Of a stretch of 64,000 bases of DNA, positions 24,804-33,081 are shown piece by piece. Below the pieces are notes generated by a model, which ran no database searches, had not been told where the DNA came from, and was given only the letters and a program-made list of their open reading frames with translations. Location: contig JANQDZ010000068.1 in assembly GCA_028278645.1 (NCBI GenBank), forward strand, positions 1 through 64,000, read 5' to 3'. Made by a program: the position numbers and the translations under genes. This DNA is from Longimicrobiales bacterium. Lineage in GTDB: Bacteria > Gemmatimonadota > Gemmatimonadetes > Longimicrobiales > Gaopeijiaceae. The first letter of the stretch is position 1, and the number at the start of each line of letters is the position of its first letter.

Positions 24804-25132
24804 GGTTCCACCTCCAGCATCGTCTCTAATCCGCTGGCTAGGTCACGGAGGGCGCCTTGGGACCGGCGGACAGCCTCGAGGCCCTCGGCGGTAAGGAGGA
24901 CGAACTTTTTTGCCCGGCCGCCCCGCTCGGCTGACGGCTCACCCAGATGTGATGTCAGGAGTCCTTTTGCTTCCAACCGGTCCAGGATCATATAGATGGC
25001 GCCCCGAGAAGAGGTCCGGCCGGCAGTACGCTCCAGCTCGTCCATGATGGCCACACCGTAGGCTGAATCCCCCAGTCGCATGATGGCCAACAAGACCATG
25101 TGTTCAAACTCGCCGATGAAACCCACGCCCAT
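24800..25132 (-). CDS. PadR-family transcriptional regulator
   Basis: 110 residues. The winged helix has FEHMVLLAIMRLGDSAYGVAI and RGAIYMILDRLEAKGLLTS, and a Lys/Arg wing is seen in GGRAKKFVLLT, matching the PadR N-terminal family. AGGAGG lies before the ATG. It is the first gene of an operon with the large permease and probably represses it. A TTGTAGACAA inverted repeat overlaps the presumed -10 upstream. Confidence 0.93.
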   Translation of the reverse strand: MGVGFIGEFEHMVLLAIMRLGDSAYGVAIMDELERTAGRTSSRGAIYMILDRLEAKGLLTSHLGEPSAERGGRAKKFVLLTAEGLEAVRRSQGALRDLASGLETMLEVEP

Positions 25133-25167
25133 CGGAGCTCCTCCTTGTTGAAATCAGTTATTCACAC

Positions 25168-25178
25168 ATTGTAGACAA
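25168..25178 (-). promoter_or_regulatory. Putative PadR operator over the promoter
   Basis: TTGT-AG-ACAA (25169-25178) is an inverted repeat whose minus-strand form overlaps TACAAT (25173-25168), a good -10 hexamer about 35 bp before the PadR start codon. The position suits autorepression. Confidence 0.4.
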
Positions 25179-25214
25179 AATCCCCCAAAAGCAACAGTCC
25201 TGAAGGTTGATCCC

Positions 25215-25424
25215 TTGCAGATTCGCGCGGCCAGGGAGATGCTCTCCAGGTGGGCAGATCTCACCGGGAACGATCGAGCCCGGGTCAAGGAAATCGAGGA
25301 ACTCGCCGCACAGTACGACTCCACGGGGGTACCAAGTCCCGGACCTCGCTTCGCCGTAGCGGCGGTTTTCCCGCAGCAAGGAAGCTCCCGATACCGGGCG
25401 GTCAGCGAGTATCTCGAGGGTTAG
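25215..25424 (+). pseudogene. Possible C-terminal gene fragment
   Basis: A 69-residue frame (QIRAAREMLSRWADLTGNDR near the start) with plausible helical composition but no proper start (TTG only) and no ribosome-binding site. It directly precedes the membrane protein gene. It may be the tail of a lost gene or chance; I do not recognise it. Confidence 0.3.
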
Positions 25425-25463
25425 GTGGTTGGTTCGACCTATCGCGGGAAAGGAGACGAGCAG

Positions 25464-26540
25464 GTGACCGAAAAACTGCGAGTTCGTGTCGGGCCAGAGG
25501 CCATCTTCCTTATCTCGTGCTCTTTGTTGTGCACGGTCGTTCTTTGTGTTTCCTCTGCGCCGGGCTTCTGGCTGAAGCCAAGCGTATCAACGCTGGCGGT
25601 CACCATCGATCTCGCGCTGGGCTTCCCCGTTCTTGGATATTTCTTTCTTGTACGGACCGGGAAGGCGAACTGGATGGTCCTGATTCTCCTCGCTGGGCTA
25701 GGAATGCTGTTAGCCAAGTGGTGGGTTCCGGGGTCGGACCTGCGGCTTTCCGGGGTCCTCGAGATTGCGGTGGTAATGATCGAGGCCGCCCTGCTCATCG
25801 CGCTTGTCCTCCGAATCCGGAAGATCCGAAGGGTCTACCGGGCTGAGAAAGCACGGCAGCCCTATCGAGTTGACGCCTTTCGTGTAGCTCTCACCACGAC
25901 CCTGGGCAGACGAGTGGGGGCGGCGATCTTCAATGAGGTGTCCATCCTATGGTACGCCTTCGCGGGATGGACGCGGAGGCGGAGCGTCACTCCGAAAGGT
26001 GTACCCTTCTCCGGCCACCGGAGGAATGCTTACCCGGCCCTGCTGGCGGCCTTCATGATGGCTGTGGTCGTGGAGACCGCTGTCGTTCACCTGCTCGTGA
26101 GTCTCTGGATCGGATGGCTGGCCTGGCTGTTAACGGGTCTTGGGGTATACTCGTTAGCGTGGTTGCTAGGTGACTTTCAGGCAGCCCGCCTGAATCCGTC
26201 TCTTTTGACCGAATCCCACCTCTATCTCCGTACCGGGCTACGGTGGCAGGCCGATCTGGCTTTGGAGGAGATCATCGCCGTCCATAGCCAGTCGCCGTCT
26301 GAGAAGTATGTGAAGATGGTGATGTTCGGGTCTTCCGACCTCTGGCTTGAATGCTCCGAACCGATCCTCGTCCGGGGGATCTTTGGTATTGAACGCCGGG
26401 TGAAGTTCGTTGGCCTAGGATTGGACGACCCAGATGGATTCCGAAAAGAGGTCCAATCCCGGATCGTCTCTCCCAGATCCGCCTGGGTGACAGGGGAGTG
26501 CCTCTCAGTGGATGGCGGGCAACATCGCAGTATGCGCTAA
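25464..26540 (+). CDS. Polytopic membrane protein with an SDR-like C-terminal tail
   Basis: About 358 residues from a GTG with AAAGGAG 8 bp upstream. Three or four helices at the N-terminus, a basic linker, two more helices (LLAAFMMAVVVETAVVHLLV and the next), then a PH-like beta domain of about 100 residues ending DDPDGFRKEVQSR. The last 20 codons, SAWVTGECLSVDGGQH, are unmistakably like the extreme C-terminus of a short-chain dehydrogenase and have no place in a membrane protein. The ORF therefore looks like a fusion with a leftover SDR tail. Function is unknown. Confidence 0.6.
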   Translation: MTEKLRVRVGPEAIFLISCSLLCTVVLCVSSAPGFWLKPSVSTLAVTIDLALGFPVLGYFFLVRTGKANWMVLILLAGLGMLLAKWWVPGSDLRLSGVLEIAVVMIEAALLIALVLRIRKIRRVYRAEKARQPYRVDAFRVALTTTLGRRVGAAIFNEVSILWYAFAGWTRRRSVTPKGVPFSGHRRNAYPALLAAFMMAVVVETAVVHLLVSLWIGWLAWLLTGLGVYSLAWLLGDFQAARLNPSLLTESHLYLRTGLRWQADLALEEIIAVHSQSPSEKYVKMVMFGSSDLWLECSEPILVRGIFGIERRVKFVGLGLDDPDGFRKEVQSRIVSPRSAWVTGECLSVDGGQHRSMR

Positions 26541-26589
26541 CCGCGTTCCTCGAGTCTTGGCCCAGGTTCTACGGAAACCGCCACCACCG

Positions 26590-28287
26590 CTAGTGCCCAC
26601 TCGTCAGGAGGCGTCCGGGTTTGGCCTTGGTTAAGACACCTCCGTCGATGACCGGCACGCCGTTCACCAGCAAGAAGTCGATGCCTTCGGCGTACTGCAT
26701 CGGGTTTACGAAGTCGGCGTTGTCGTCGAGTTCTTCCGGGTCGAAGACCACGAGGTCTGCCACCATGCCCGTGGCGATGAGTCCCCGATCGAATAATCCC
26801 AACCGGTGAGCCGCCAGGGAGGTCATTCTTCTCACGGCCTCTTCCAGGGTCAGGACCCCGTCCTCCCTTACATACTTGGTTATGACCCGGGGAAATGCTC
26901 CGAAAGCTCGGGGGTGGGAGCTGGCGGATGTGGCCGGGTTCACCGGGGAGGCGTCGGTGTCGATCATCACCCACGGAGCACGGAGAGCCTCCCACTTCTG
27001 CTCTTCGTTCATGCTCTTCGGGTTCACGCTCACGCCTCCTGCCTGGACGAGGTCAAAAAACGCCCCCCACGGATCGGTCCCCATGACCTCGGCCGCCTCG
27101 GAGACAGACATCCCGATCACCAGCGGGTCCACCCGTGAGGAGCCGGAGACGATAAGGACGTTGTTCCAATCCATTCCGACATGTCGGAACCAGTTCTCCC
27201 AGTCGGAGGTGGTTTCCACCTCCTCTCGCAACGCTGCACGCACGGCCGGATCTGAAAGGGTAGGCAGGAAAGCTTGGTTGCCCTGGGCGTAGTGTCTTGG
27301 GTGGAGGAAGGAACCTAAGCCGATCCCATTTCGGATATACGGGTAGACATCGGCCGTCACGTCCATTCCCTCGGCTCGGGCCGAGTCCACCAAGGCGATG
27401 GCCTGGCCCATTAGCGGCCAGTTGTCCTGGCCGGCCGCTTTCAGGTGATAGATGTGAACGGGGACGCCAGCTCCCCTACCAATGGCCAATGCCTCACGGA
27501 TCGCTCCGAGGACGTCCTGGCTCTCGTTTCGGAGGTGAGTGAAATAGATGCCGCCAAATTCACCGGCGACCCGGGCCAGCTCAGTGATTTCCTCAGTGCT
27601 GGCGTAAACGGCCGGTGGGTAGATCAGGGCGATGGATACCCCTACGGCCCCCATCTCCATTCCCTCTCGAACCAGGGCTTTCATCTGTTCCATCTGCGCC
27701 GGCGTAGGATCGACGTCTCCCTCTCCGAGGACCACTCGACGGACCTGGGCCAGGCCTACGTTATGGATGACGTTGATGGGGATCCCCCGCTCGCCGACGA
27801 TCCGGAAGTACTCGTCGTAGCTCCTCCAGCGAAGGGTATCACCTCCAATAACCGGGGGATTGCGTTGGGTCCGGTCATTTTGTGGAGCCGCTGATCCACT
27901 TTCTCCGGAGAGGTAGGTGGTGATCCCCTGCCGGAGCTTGCTCTCGGCGCTGGCAGGGTTGGTGATCAGGACCAGGCTGGATTGCCCCATGAGGTCGATA
28001 AAACCTGGAGTCACGACCTTATCAGAGACATCGATGGTACGCCGGGTAATCCGGCCCTCCAGGTGGCCAATCTCCGCGATCCGGTCACCTCGAACACCAA
28101 TGTCTGCCCGGAACCAAGGGTTCCCGGAGCCGTCAACGATCCGGGCATTTGTGATGAGGAGGTCGAAGGGTCGGTCTCGGTCCGTCAAAGAGCCGGGCCC
28201 TCCGGAGGCGCAGCCAATGAGGAGGAACAGCAGAATGACGGCTATCATCGGCTTGGCGGCGTTGGCGGTTGGGGCGAAAAAGACCAT
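26590..28287 (-). CDS. N-acyl-D-amino-acid deacylase-like amidohydrolase (lipoprotein)
   Basis: About 565 residues from the start chosen here; in-frame starts at 28395 and 28344 also exist. The lipobox is LLIGCAS. Amidohydrolase features: DLLITNARIVDGSGNPWFRADIG, DKVVTPGFIDL, YFTHLRNESQ, VHIYHLKAAGQDNW and a C-terminal TGMVADLVVFDPEELDD, as in D-aminoacylases and dihydroorotase-like proteins. The usual HxH after PGFID is replaced by LMGQSS and the NCG cysteine by GESG, so the metal site is non-standard; I recall similar variants in related genomes. It probably acts on acylated amino acids or peptides outside the cytoplasmic membrane. Confidence 0.8.
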   Translation of the reverse strand: MVFFAPTANAAKPMIAVILLFLLIGCASGGPGSLTDRDRPFDLLITNARIVDGSGNPWFRADIGVRGDRIAEIGHLEGRITRRTIDVSDKVVTPGFIDLMGQSSLVLITNPASAESKLRQGITTYLSGESGSAAPQNDRTQRNPPVIGGDTLRWRSYDEYFRIVGERGIPINVIHNVGLAQVRRVVLGEGDVDPTPAQMEQMKALVREGMEMGAVGVSIALIYPPAVYASTEEITELARVAGEFGGIYFTHLRNESQDVLGAIREALAIGRGAGVPVHIYHLKAAGQDNWPLMGQAIALVDSARAEGMDVTADVYPYIRNGIGLGSFLHPRHYAQGNQAFLPTLSDPAVRAALREEVETTSDWENWFRHVGMDWNNVLIVSGSSRVDPLVIGMSVSEAAEVMGTDPWGAFFDLVQAGGVSVNPKSMNEEQKWEALRAPWVMIDTDASPVNPATSASSHPRAFGAFPRVITKYVREDGVLTLEEAVRRMTSLAAHRLGLFDRGLIATGMVADLVVFDPEELDDNADFVNPMQYAEGIDFLLVNGVPVIDGGVLTKAKPGRLLTSGH

Positions 28288-28762
28288 CTTCTTGGCCTGG
28301 AGCACTTTTCTCCAACGATCGATGAGACCTGCGGTCCCTCCATACATGGTCGACTCCAATTCTCGCGGTGGATTCTGAGCGGAACCTGGAGCCACCTTGC
28401 CGGAGGCGCCAGGCCCCGTCTTCCTCCCTCAACCTTGACACTTAACCAGGTTTCCGTGCGAATTGGATGCTTCCCCGCACAAAGGGAAGTTGATCAGTAG
28501 GTACGAGGCATCCCTGCGATCCTCTTCGACTCCGTTTATCCCTGAACCGGATGAACCTCACCAAAGTCGATCCGGGGTTCGACGAAGCAGCGCTGGCCAC
28601 CGTGCGGGTGGACCCGGTTCAGGTCCTGCGTGAGGATTGATCTCCGGCTGGAAATCTCAGGGTCATTCAAGCAAGCAAAAGTGCCGCTGGCCTGTGCGCA
28701 GGAGTTGCTTCCAGAGGTCGGGGAGGCTGTCGATGGATCGTTATGCATTGAGGAGAGTGGTA
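28288..28762. other. Intergenic region with the second TTGACACTTAACC module
   Basis: Apart from a possible N-terminal extension of the deacylase and the promoter-like module at 28432, nothing is convincing. A 29-codon frame at 28551 (MNLTKVDPGFDEAALATVRV) may be a gene fragment. Confidence 0.35.
28432..28472 (+). promoter_or_regulatory. TTGACACTTAACC module, copy 2
   Basis: TTGACA (28435-28440) with CTTAACCAGG and GTGCGAATTGG follows the same pattern as copies at 2691, 33995 and 41537. The next plus-strand start is about 290 bp away; the divergent deacylase starts nearer on the other strand. Confidence 0.45.
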
Positions 28763-29284
28763 ATGAGCTCAAGGATCCGCGGAGTAGGGATGGCTTTCCT
28801 TTGGCTGGGCTTTTTGGGCCCCGGCTTGGCCGCTCAGGGGGAGGCCAAGCCTGGAGTTTCTCCGGTCTTCTCCACTCTCGAAGGTGCTTGGGAAGGCTCA
28901 GGGAAACTGTTCGACCGCCCGGCTCGCTTCCAGATGGGTTGGGAGGTCGTTTCTGATGGCTTCGTGCGCCTCAGCTTCAGCAACGCTTTCGTAGGTGAAG
29001 AGGGCGAGGACGTCCCGGTTCTTTCTTCACAGGCTACCTATCTACTCAATGGCCCCTCCGGGATTGGGGTGTGGATAGATAATCGGCCCCAGCGGCTCAC
29101 TCTGGACATCTCCGTGACCGATTCCAGCGTTACAACCACCTGGACCGCTGAGGCAGAGGTCGGTCGGACAGAATACGTGGTGCGATCGAACGAAGAGATT
29201 CTGGTCCGCGATTATGTCTCCGCTGGGGACTCGGAACGTCTCTTTGCTGAAGCCGTTTACCGAAGGAAGACGCCGATCGGATAG
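28763..29284 (+). CDS. Hypothetical secreted protein, DUF1579/lipocalin-like
   Basis: 173 residues. GAGGAG precedes the ATG at 28763; the signal peptide ends near GLAAQG. The mature part begins with a pattern seen in DUF1579-type proteins (LEGAWEGSGKLFDRPARFQMGW) and continues as antiparallel strands, consistent with a small lipocalin-like barrel. The closing DYVSAGDSERLFAEAVYRRK also suits such a fold. Assignment is tentative. Confidence 0.55.
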   Translation: MSSRIRGVGMAFLWLGFLGPGLAAQGEAKPGVSPVFSTLEGAWEGSGKLFDRPARFQMGWEVVSDGFVRLSFSNAFVGEEGEDVPVLSSQATYLLNGPSGIGVWIDNRPQRLTLDISVTDSSVTTTWTAEAEVGRTEYVVRSNEEILVRDYVSAGDSERLFAEAVYRRKTPIG

Positions 29285-29375
29285 GAAAAGTGGGCTGAAC
29301 CGGGAACAATCCTTCGTCCAACGGAAGTACAAAAGATGATGGAGCCTTTTGTCGTCTTCAAAAAGGGCGGAAGCG

Positions 29376-29921
29376 ATGCGCCTTCCTGGCTGGGCCCTGG
29401 TCCCCCTTCTTCTGGTGCTGCTTCCTCAGGGTTGCGGCTTGATCCATCCGCCGCCTGAACCAAGGCCCGAACTCCTCCGGTGTTTCAGCCTCGAGACAGA
29501 CCTGCCGAGGTCCTACAGCGATTCCCTGGGATACCAGATTCCTCCGGTCATTCGGTTGGTCTTTACTTCGGAGGGCCAATGGATGGTTCTCCCGACGGAT
29601 CAGGAGTGGCACCCGTCTTGGACGGTCTATGACGAGCTTCCTTCCGGAGCTTCCAGGGTTGCTCATGCCATTCACTCGGCTCCTGCCAGTCAACACGACT
29701 CGATAAGGATGATCCCGGGTGACTCCATCGACATCAGCTTCCCCAGTGACTTTGGCCGGCTTGTGTTCAGAGTCGGACCGGACGGAGGGAGACTGCGGGG
29801 ACGGGCCGAATGGGTCATACATTCGAAGCTTTCGTTTTTGAACGAAGGCACCAGTGTTGTGGCCTCTCCCACATCCTGTGACAGGTTGCCGAGGGCACTC
29901 GTCCGGACTCGATACCGATGA
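29376..29921 (+). CDS. Hypothetical lipoprotein
   Basis: 181 residues from ATG 29376; a TTG at 29349 is possible. The signal ends LLLPQGCG-like (LVLLPQGCG). The mature part has two cysteines and beta-rich sequence with IRLVFTSEGQW and GRLVFRVGPDGGRLRGRAEW. No family is recognised. It follows the DUF1579-like gene by about 90 bp on the same strand and may share its transcript. Confidence 0.5.
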   Translation: MRLPGWALVPLLLVLLPQGCGLIHPPPEPRPELLRCFSLETDLPRSYSDSLGYQIPPVIRLVFTSEGQWMVLPTDQEWHPSWTVYDELPSGASRVAHAIHSAPASQHDSIRMIPGDSIDISFPSDFGRLVFRVGPDGGRLRGRAEWVIHSKLSFLNEGTSVVASPTSCDRLPRALVRTRYR

Positions 29922-30100
29922 ACCTCCTTTCGGGCATGCCGGGCCCGCGGTTCGGGTCTTCCTTTCCGGTTAGAACCTGCAGGCCCTTCCTTCCTACATC
30001 GGATCTCTAGTCGCCAAAACGGGTACCTGGGTTTCCCCGGTAATCAGGGTATTCTCGGGTTTTTCTCAAGTCCATCCCGGTCGTCAAAGGAAGGCTGATC

Positions 30101-31261
30101 GTGGTCAAGCATTTGCAGGAATTCCTCCGCCTGGAGTCCTCCGGAGGATTGGTGATGATGGGGGCGGCGGTCCTTGCGCTGGTTGTTGCCAATTCCCCAC
30201 TCGGGCATACCTATCAGGATGCCCTGCAGATCCCCTTCGTGGTGCGGTTCGGCTCCGCCGGCATCGAAAAACCGCTCCTCCTTTGGATCAACGACGGCCT
30301 CATGGCCGTGTTTTTCCTCCTGGTGGGCCTAGAGCTCAAGCGGGAGGTCCTGGAGGGACACTTGTCCAGCCCGAGCCAAGCCCTCCTGCCGGGATTCGCA
30401 GCCATAGGAGGCATGGCCGTTCCAGCCCTGGTCTACAGCACTTTTAACTGGGGAGACCCTATCGCAATGAAGGGGTGGGCGATCCCGGCGGCCACCGATA
30501 TCGCCTTTGCCCTCGGGATCCTCTCCCTTCTGGGTCCCAGGGTCCCACCGTCACTGAAGGCTTTCCTGCTCAGCGTGGCAATCTTCGACGATCTGGGGGC
30601 AATCATCATCATCGCTATCTTCTATACAGCTGAGCTTTCGACGGCGGCCCTTTTGGTCTCCGCCGCCCTGATCTTCGGGCTCTTCCTGTTGAACCATAAG
30701 GGCGTCGTTCGGCCGGCTGCATATTTCCTCCTCGGAATTCCGCTTTGGGTGGCTGTCCTGAAGTCCGGAGTCCACGCCACCTTGGCAGGGGTGGTCATCG
30801 CTGCGTTCATCCCTCACAGAACCGGGAGCGGATCTCTCCTCCTGAAGCTGGAGCACACCCTGCATCCGTGGGTGGCTTTTGGTGTTCTCCCGGTTTTCGC
30901 CCTAGCAAATGCCGGCGTGCCGGTTCTCGGGGTTTCGTTGGGGGATCTGGTTCACCCGGTGCCGCTGGGGATTGTCTCCGGCTTGCTCCTCGGCAAACTC
31001 GTAGGGATTCTGGGCATGAGTGGTTTAGCGGTGGGGCTCCGTTTGGCGAAGCTGCCGGAGGGGGTGAAGTGGTCCCAACTCCAGGGCGTGGCCCTCCTTT
31101 GTGGAGTAGGATTCACAATGAGCCTTTTCATCGCCTCGCTAGCCTTTGAACAAGGGGGTGCCGCCTACTTCGGATTGGAGAGGCTGGGGATTTTGATGGG
31201 ATCGATCCTGAGCGGTCTCCTGGGCTTCTTGGTCCTGAAGATGACCTTCCGAGAGGGCTAG
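30101..31261 (+). CDS. nhaA: Na+/H+ antiporter NhaA
   Basis: 386 residues from a GTG with AAGGAAGG upstream; normal length for NhaA. Eleven to twelve hydrophobic segments. The diagnostic sequences are present: SSGGLVMMGAAVLALVVANS at the start, ATDIAFALGILSLLG, and the ion-binding Asp pair in VAIFDDLGAIIIIAIFY (about residues 161-162). C-terminal LLCGVGFTMSLFIASLAF also matches. It exchanges Na+ or Li+ for H+ across the inner membrane. No regulatory gene such as nhaR is next to it. Confidence 0.96.
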   Translation: MVKHLQEFLRLESSGGLVMMGAAVLALVVANSPLGHTYQDALQIPFVVRFGSAGIEKPLLLWINDGLMAVFFLLVGLELKREVLEGHLSSPSQALLPGFAAIGGMAVPALVYSTFNWGDPIAMKGWAIPAATDIAFALGILSLLGPRVPPSLKAFLLSVAIFDDLGAIIIIAIFYTAELSTAALLVSAALIFGLFLLNHKGVVRPAAYFLLGIPLWVAVLKSGVHATLAGVVIAAFIPHRTGSGSLLLKLEHTLHPWVAFGVLPVFALANAGVPVLGVSLGDLVHPVPLGIVSGLLLGKLVGILGMSGLAVGLRLAKLPEGVKWSQLQGVALLCGVGFTMSLFIASLAFEQGGAAYFGLERLGILMGSILSGLLGFLVLKMTFREG

Positions 31262-31407
31262 GTGGGTCCGAGGCAAGTTGCGGGAGCCAGCCCAAGGGCC
31301 GCTGATCAGGTCAGGCCTCCTTGCTCAGACCGTGGTCGCAGAATCATCTTCGCTTCGGTGGCTGACTGAGCTGGAACGGGCGGTCGACTTTCACCGGACA
31401 GTTCCGC

Positions 31408-31509
31408 ATGGAGCCCGAGGAACGCGTCAACGCTGCCCTTTCCGACCGCTATGAGATCCAGCGTGAGATCGAGGCTTGGGCAAAGGGGTTTGTAAGTGGC
31501 TCTCTTTGA
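31408..31509 (+). pseudogene. Ser/Thr protein kinase N-terminal fragment
   Basis: A 33-codon frame reads MEPEERVNAALSDRYEIQRE and then an unrelated tail. The first ~21 residues match the start of bacterial Ser/Thr kinases of this lineage (RLxxALxDRYxIxREIGxGG), but the glycine loop and everything after it are gone. It overlaps the start of the next gene. It is a relic. Confidence 0.5.
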
Positions 31510-32059
31510 GTTCCTGATGGTTTTAATCTCGGTCGTCATCGGTCTCGGGTTGACTGAGATTCTCACAGGAGGGGCAAACCTTCTCCGGGAGCGGGACAGC
31601 GTTCGGTTCCACTGGATTCATGTTCTCTTTCAGTTCGGCGTGTTCTTCGCGCTCCTCCAACAATGGTGGGAGAGTTGGGACTGGGTCGGTCTGGAGGAGA
31701 TCAGCTTCATCGCGGTTCTCACCCTCCTTGCCTCTCCCGTTTTTCTATACCTGATTGCCCACCTCTTATTCCCGAACCCCGCGAAGAACGCCGATCTGGA
31801 GTCTTACTACTATCGACAGGCATCCCTCCTTTGGGGTCTGGTCGTCGCTGGAACGATCGTTGGGACTTTCATCCGGCCGTGGGCGTGGGGCCATCCAGTG
31901 TTTCATATGGCGAACTTCTCGGGGATCCCAACGATTCTGATCTGTTTTTCGCTCATGAGCACGAAAAATCCTCGGGTCCATTCCGCTCTCGCGCCGCTCA
32001 TCATCTTGATTCTGATTCTCGATACGCTATTGGCTGGTTCGGCGATTTCCGTTGAGTGA
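31496..32059 (+). CDS. Polytopic membrane protein, unknown family
   Basis: 187 residues from GTG 31496. Five to six hydrophobic helices; the first reads FEFLMVLISVVIGLGLTEIL. The same opening (FEYVMVLVSIVVGLAITHIL) appears in the truncated paralogue at 42309, so this is a real recurring family in the genome. The second and third helices contain a Trp-rich turn (LLQQWWESWDW). Function unknown. It overlaps the kinase fragment, and 26 bp separate it from the DinB gene, suggesting co-transcription. Confidence 0.6.
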   Translation: MALFEFLMVLISVVIGLGLTEILTGGANLLRERDSVRFHWIHVLFQFGVFFALLQQWWESWDWVGLEEISFIAVLTLLASPVFLYLIAHLLFPNPAKNADLESYYYRQASLLWGLVVAGTIVGTFIRPWAWGHPVFHMANFSGIPTILICFSLMSTKNPRVHSALAPLIILILILDTLLAGSAISVE

Positions 32060-32085
32060 CTGCCCCGGAGACAGGGAGGGTTCGA

Positions 32086-32604
32086 ATGTCGGAACTCGAT
32101 GATCTCAGAGAGCATCTCGAACGCTATCGGGCCGTGACGCTCCAGGCGCTGGACGTCGTAACGGACCAAGACCTGGGATGGCGGCCGGGTCCGGACCATT
32201 TCAACCTGGGCCAACAGTTCATCCACATCGCGAAATCCGAAGACTTCCAGGTGCAGGCGTATTTGCACGGCGACTGGGACTATGAGCGGGCACGGTTTCC
32301 AGAACGAGACCTGGGTGTGGAAGAGGTACGGGCGCTGCTGAACGAGACCCGGGAACGCACACTCGAGGCCCTGGGAGAACTCGATGAGGCAGGTCTCGGG
32401 GAGCCGGTTGACCAGGGGGAAGGGAAGCCGATTCAGACCCTTCGCTGGTGGTTATGGCTTCTGGTCGAACACGAGGTCCACCACAAAGCCCAGATCGCTG
32501 TCTATTTGAGGCAGATGGGGAAGACTCCTCCGTACTTCGCGGTTCCGTTGGAGGAAGGAGCCCGGCCTGACGCCGAGATTCAGGAGGAGATGGGCGGCTT
32601 CTGA
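32086..32604 (+). CDS. DinB-family protein
   Basis: 172 residues. GGGAGGG lies before ATG 32086; a GTG at 32056 overlapping the previous stop is an alternative. Four-helix bundle with DinB metal-site histidines: FIHIAKSE in helix 2 and VEHEVHHKAQI in the last helix. The family (DinB/YfiT) includes metal-dependent thiol transferases and many proteins of unknown role. A second, unrelated-looking DinB-type protein lies at 39207. Confidence 0.82.
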   Translation: MSELDDLREHLERYRAVTLQALDVVTDQDLGWRPGPDHFNLGQQFIHIAKSEDFQVQAYLHGDWDYERARFPERDLGVEEVRALLNETRERTLEALGELDEAGLGEPVDQGEGKPIQTLRWWLWLLVEHEVHHKAQIAVYLRQMGKTPPYFAVPLEEGARPDAEIQEEMGGF

Positions 32605-32867
32605 GGGAAGGCGGTGTCCATGATAGAAGAGATGACCGCTTCTGGACCATCCCAGCCGTCTGGGGGGCGGTTACATTCGTCCTCATTGTCATCACTTTTG
32701 TCTTTGATCCCCTGTGGGCGTATTTCGGTTCTTGGGGTGCCGGATTCCTCACCGCGTTCTCTGCGATCCGGGCTTGGAACATAAGAACGAAACAGACTCT
32801 GCTCGAATCGGAGGGCGAGGCTCTTCTTCTGGAGGTCCGGCAGGCAAAAAAAAGCGGAGGGGGATGA
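32601..32867 (+). pseudogene. Small two-helix membrane protein lacking a start codon
   Basis: In this frame the sequence reads RFWTIPAVWGAVTFVLIVIT, FVFDPLWAYFGSWGAGF and then a basic/acidic helix ending LLLEVRQAKKSGGG. That resembles the '2TM domain' of small membrane proteins. No ATG, GTG or TTG occurs in frame at the N-terminus; an ATG at 32620 is in another frame. A frameshift near 32630 is likely. Confidence 0.35.
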
Positions 32868-33081
32868 GAACCTTCTCCCTGGGGAGGAGGCTGAGGGAGG
32901 ATGAAAGTCAGGTGGGCATGAAGCATCACATGCGTGGAATGCGGGTTGCATCACTGGCTCCCGTTATGCTCATCCCTCGGTGCCTGCCCGATAGGATCAG
33001 CGTACAGTCTTGTCGGAGTGCGTTGGTCACCATTCATCAAGAAAAGAGATGAGATACACCTTGTCTCCAGCCCTCTCGACA

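Noticed and set aside
26590-28395. Long form of the deacylase starting at 28395
   Set aside because: The extra 36 residues precede a regular lipoprotein signal and would bury it; the start is left as an alternative only.
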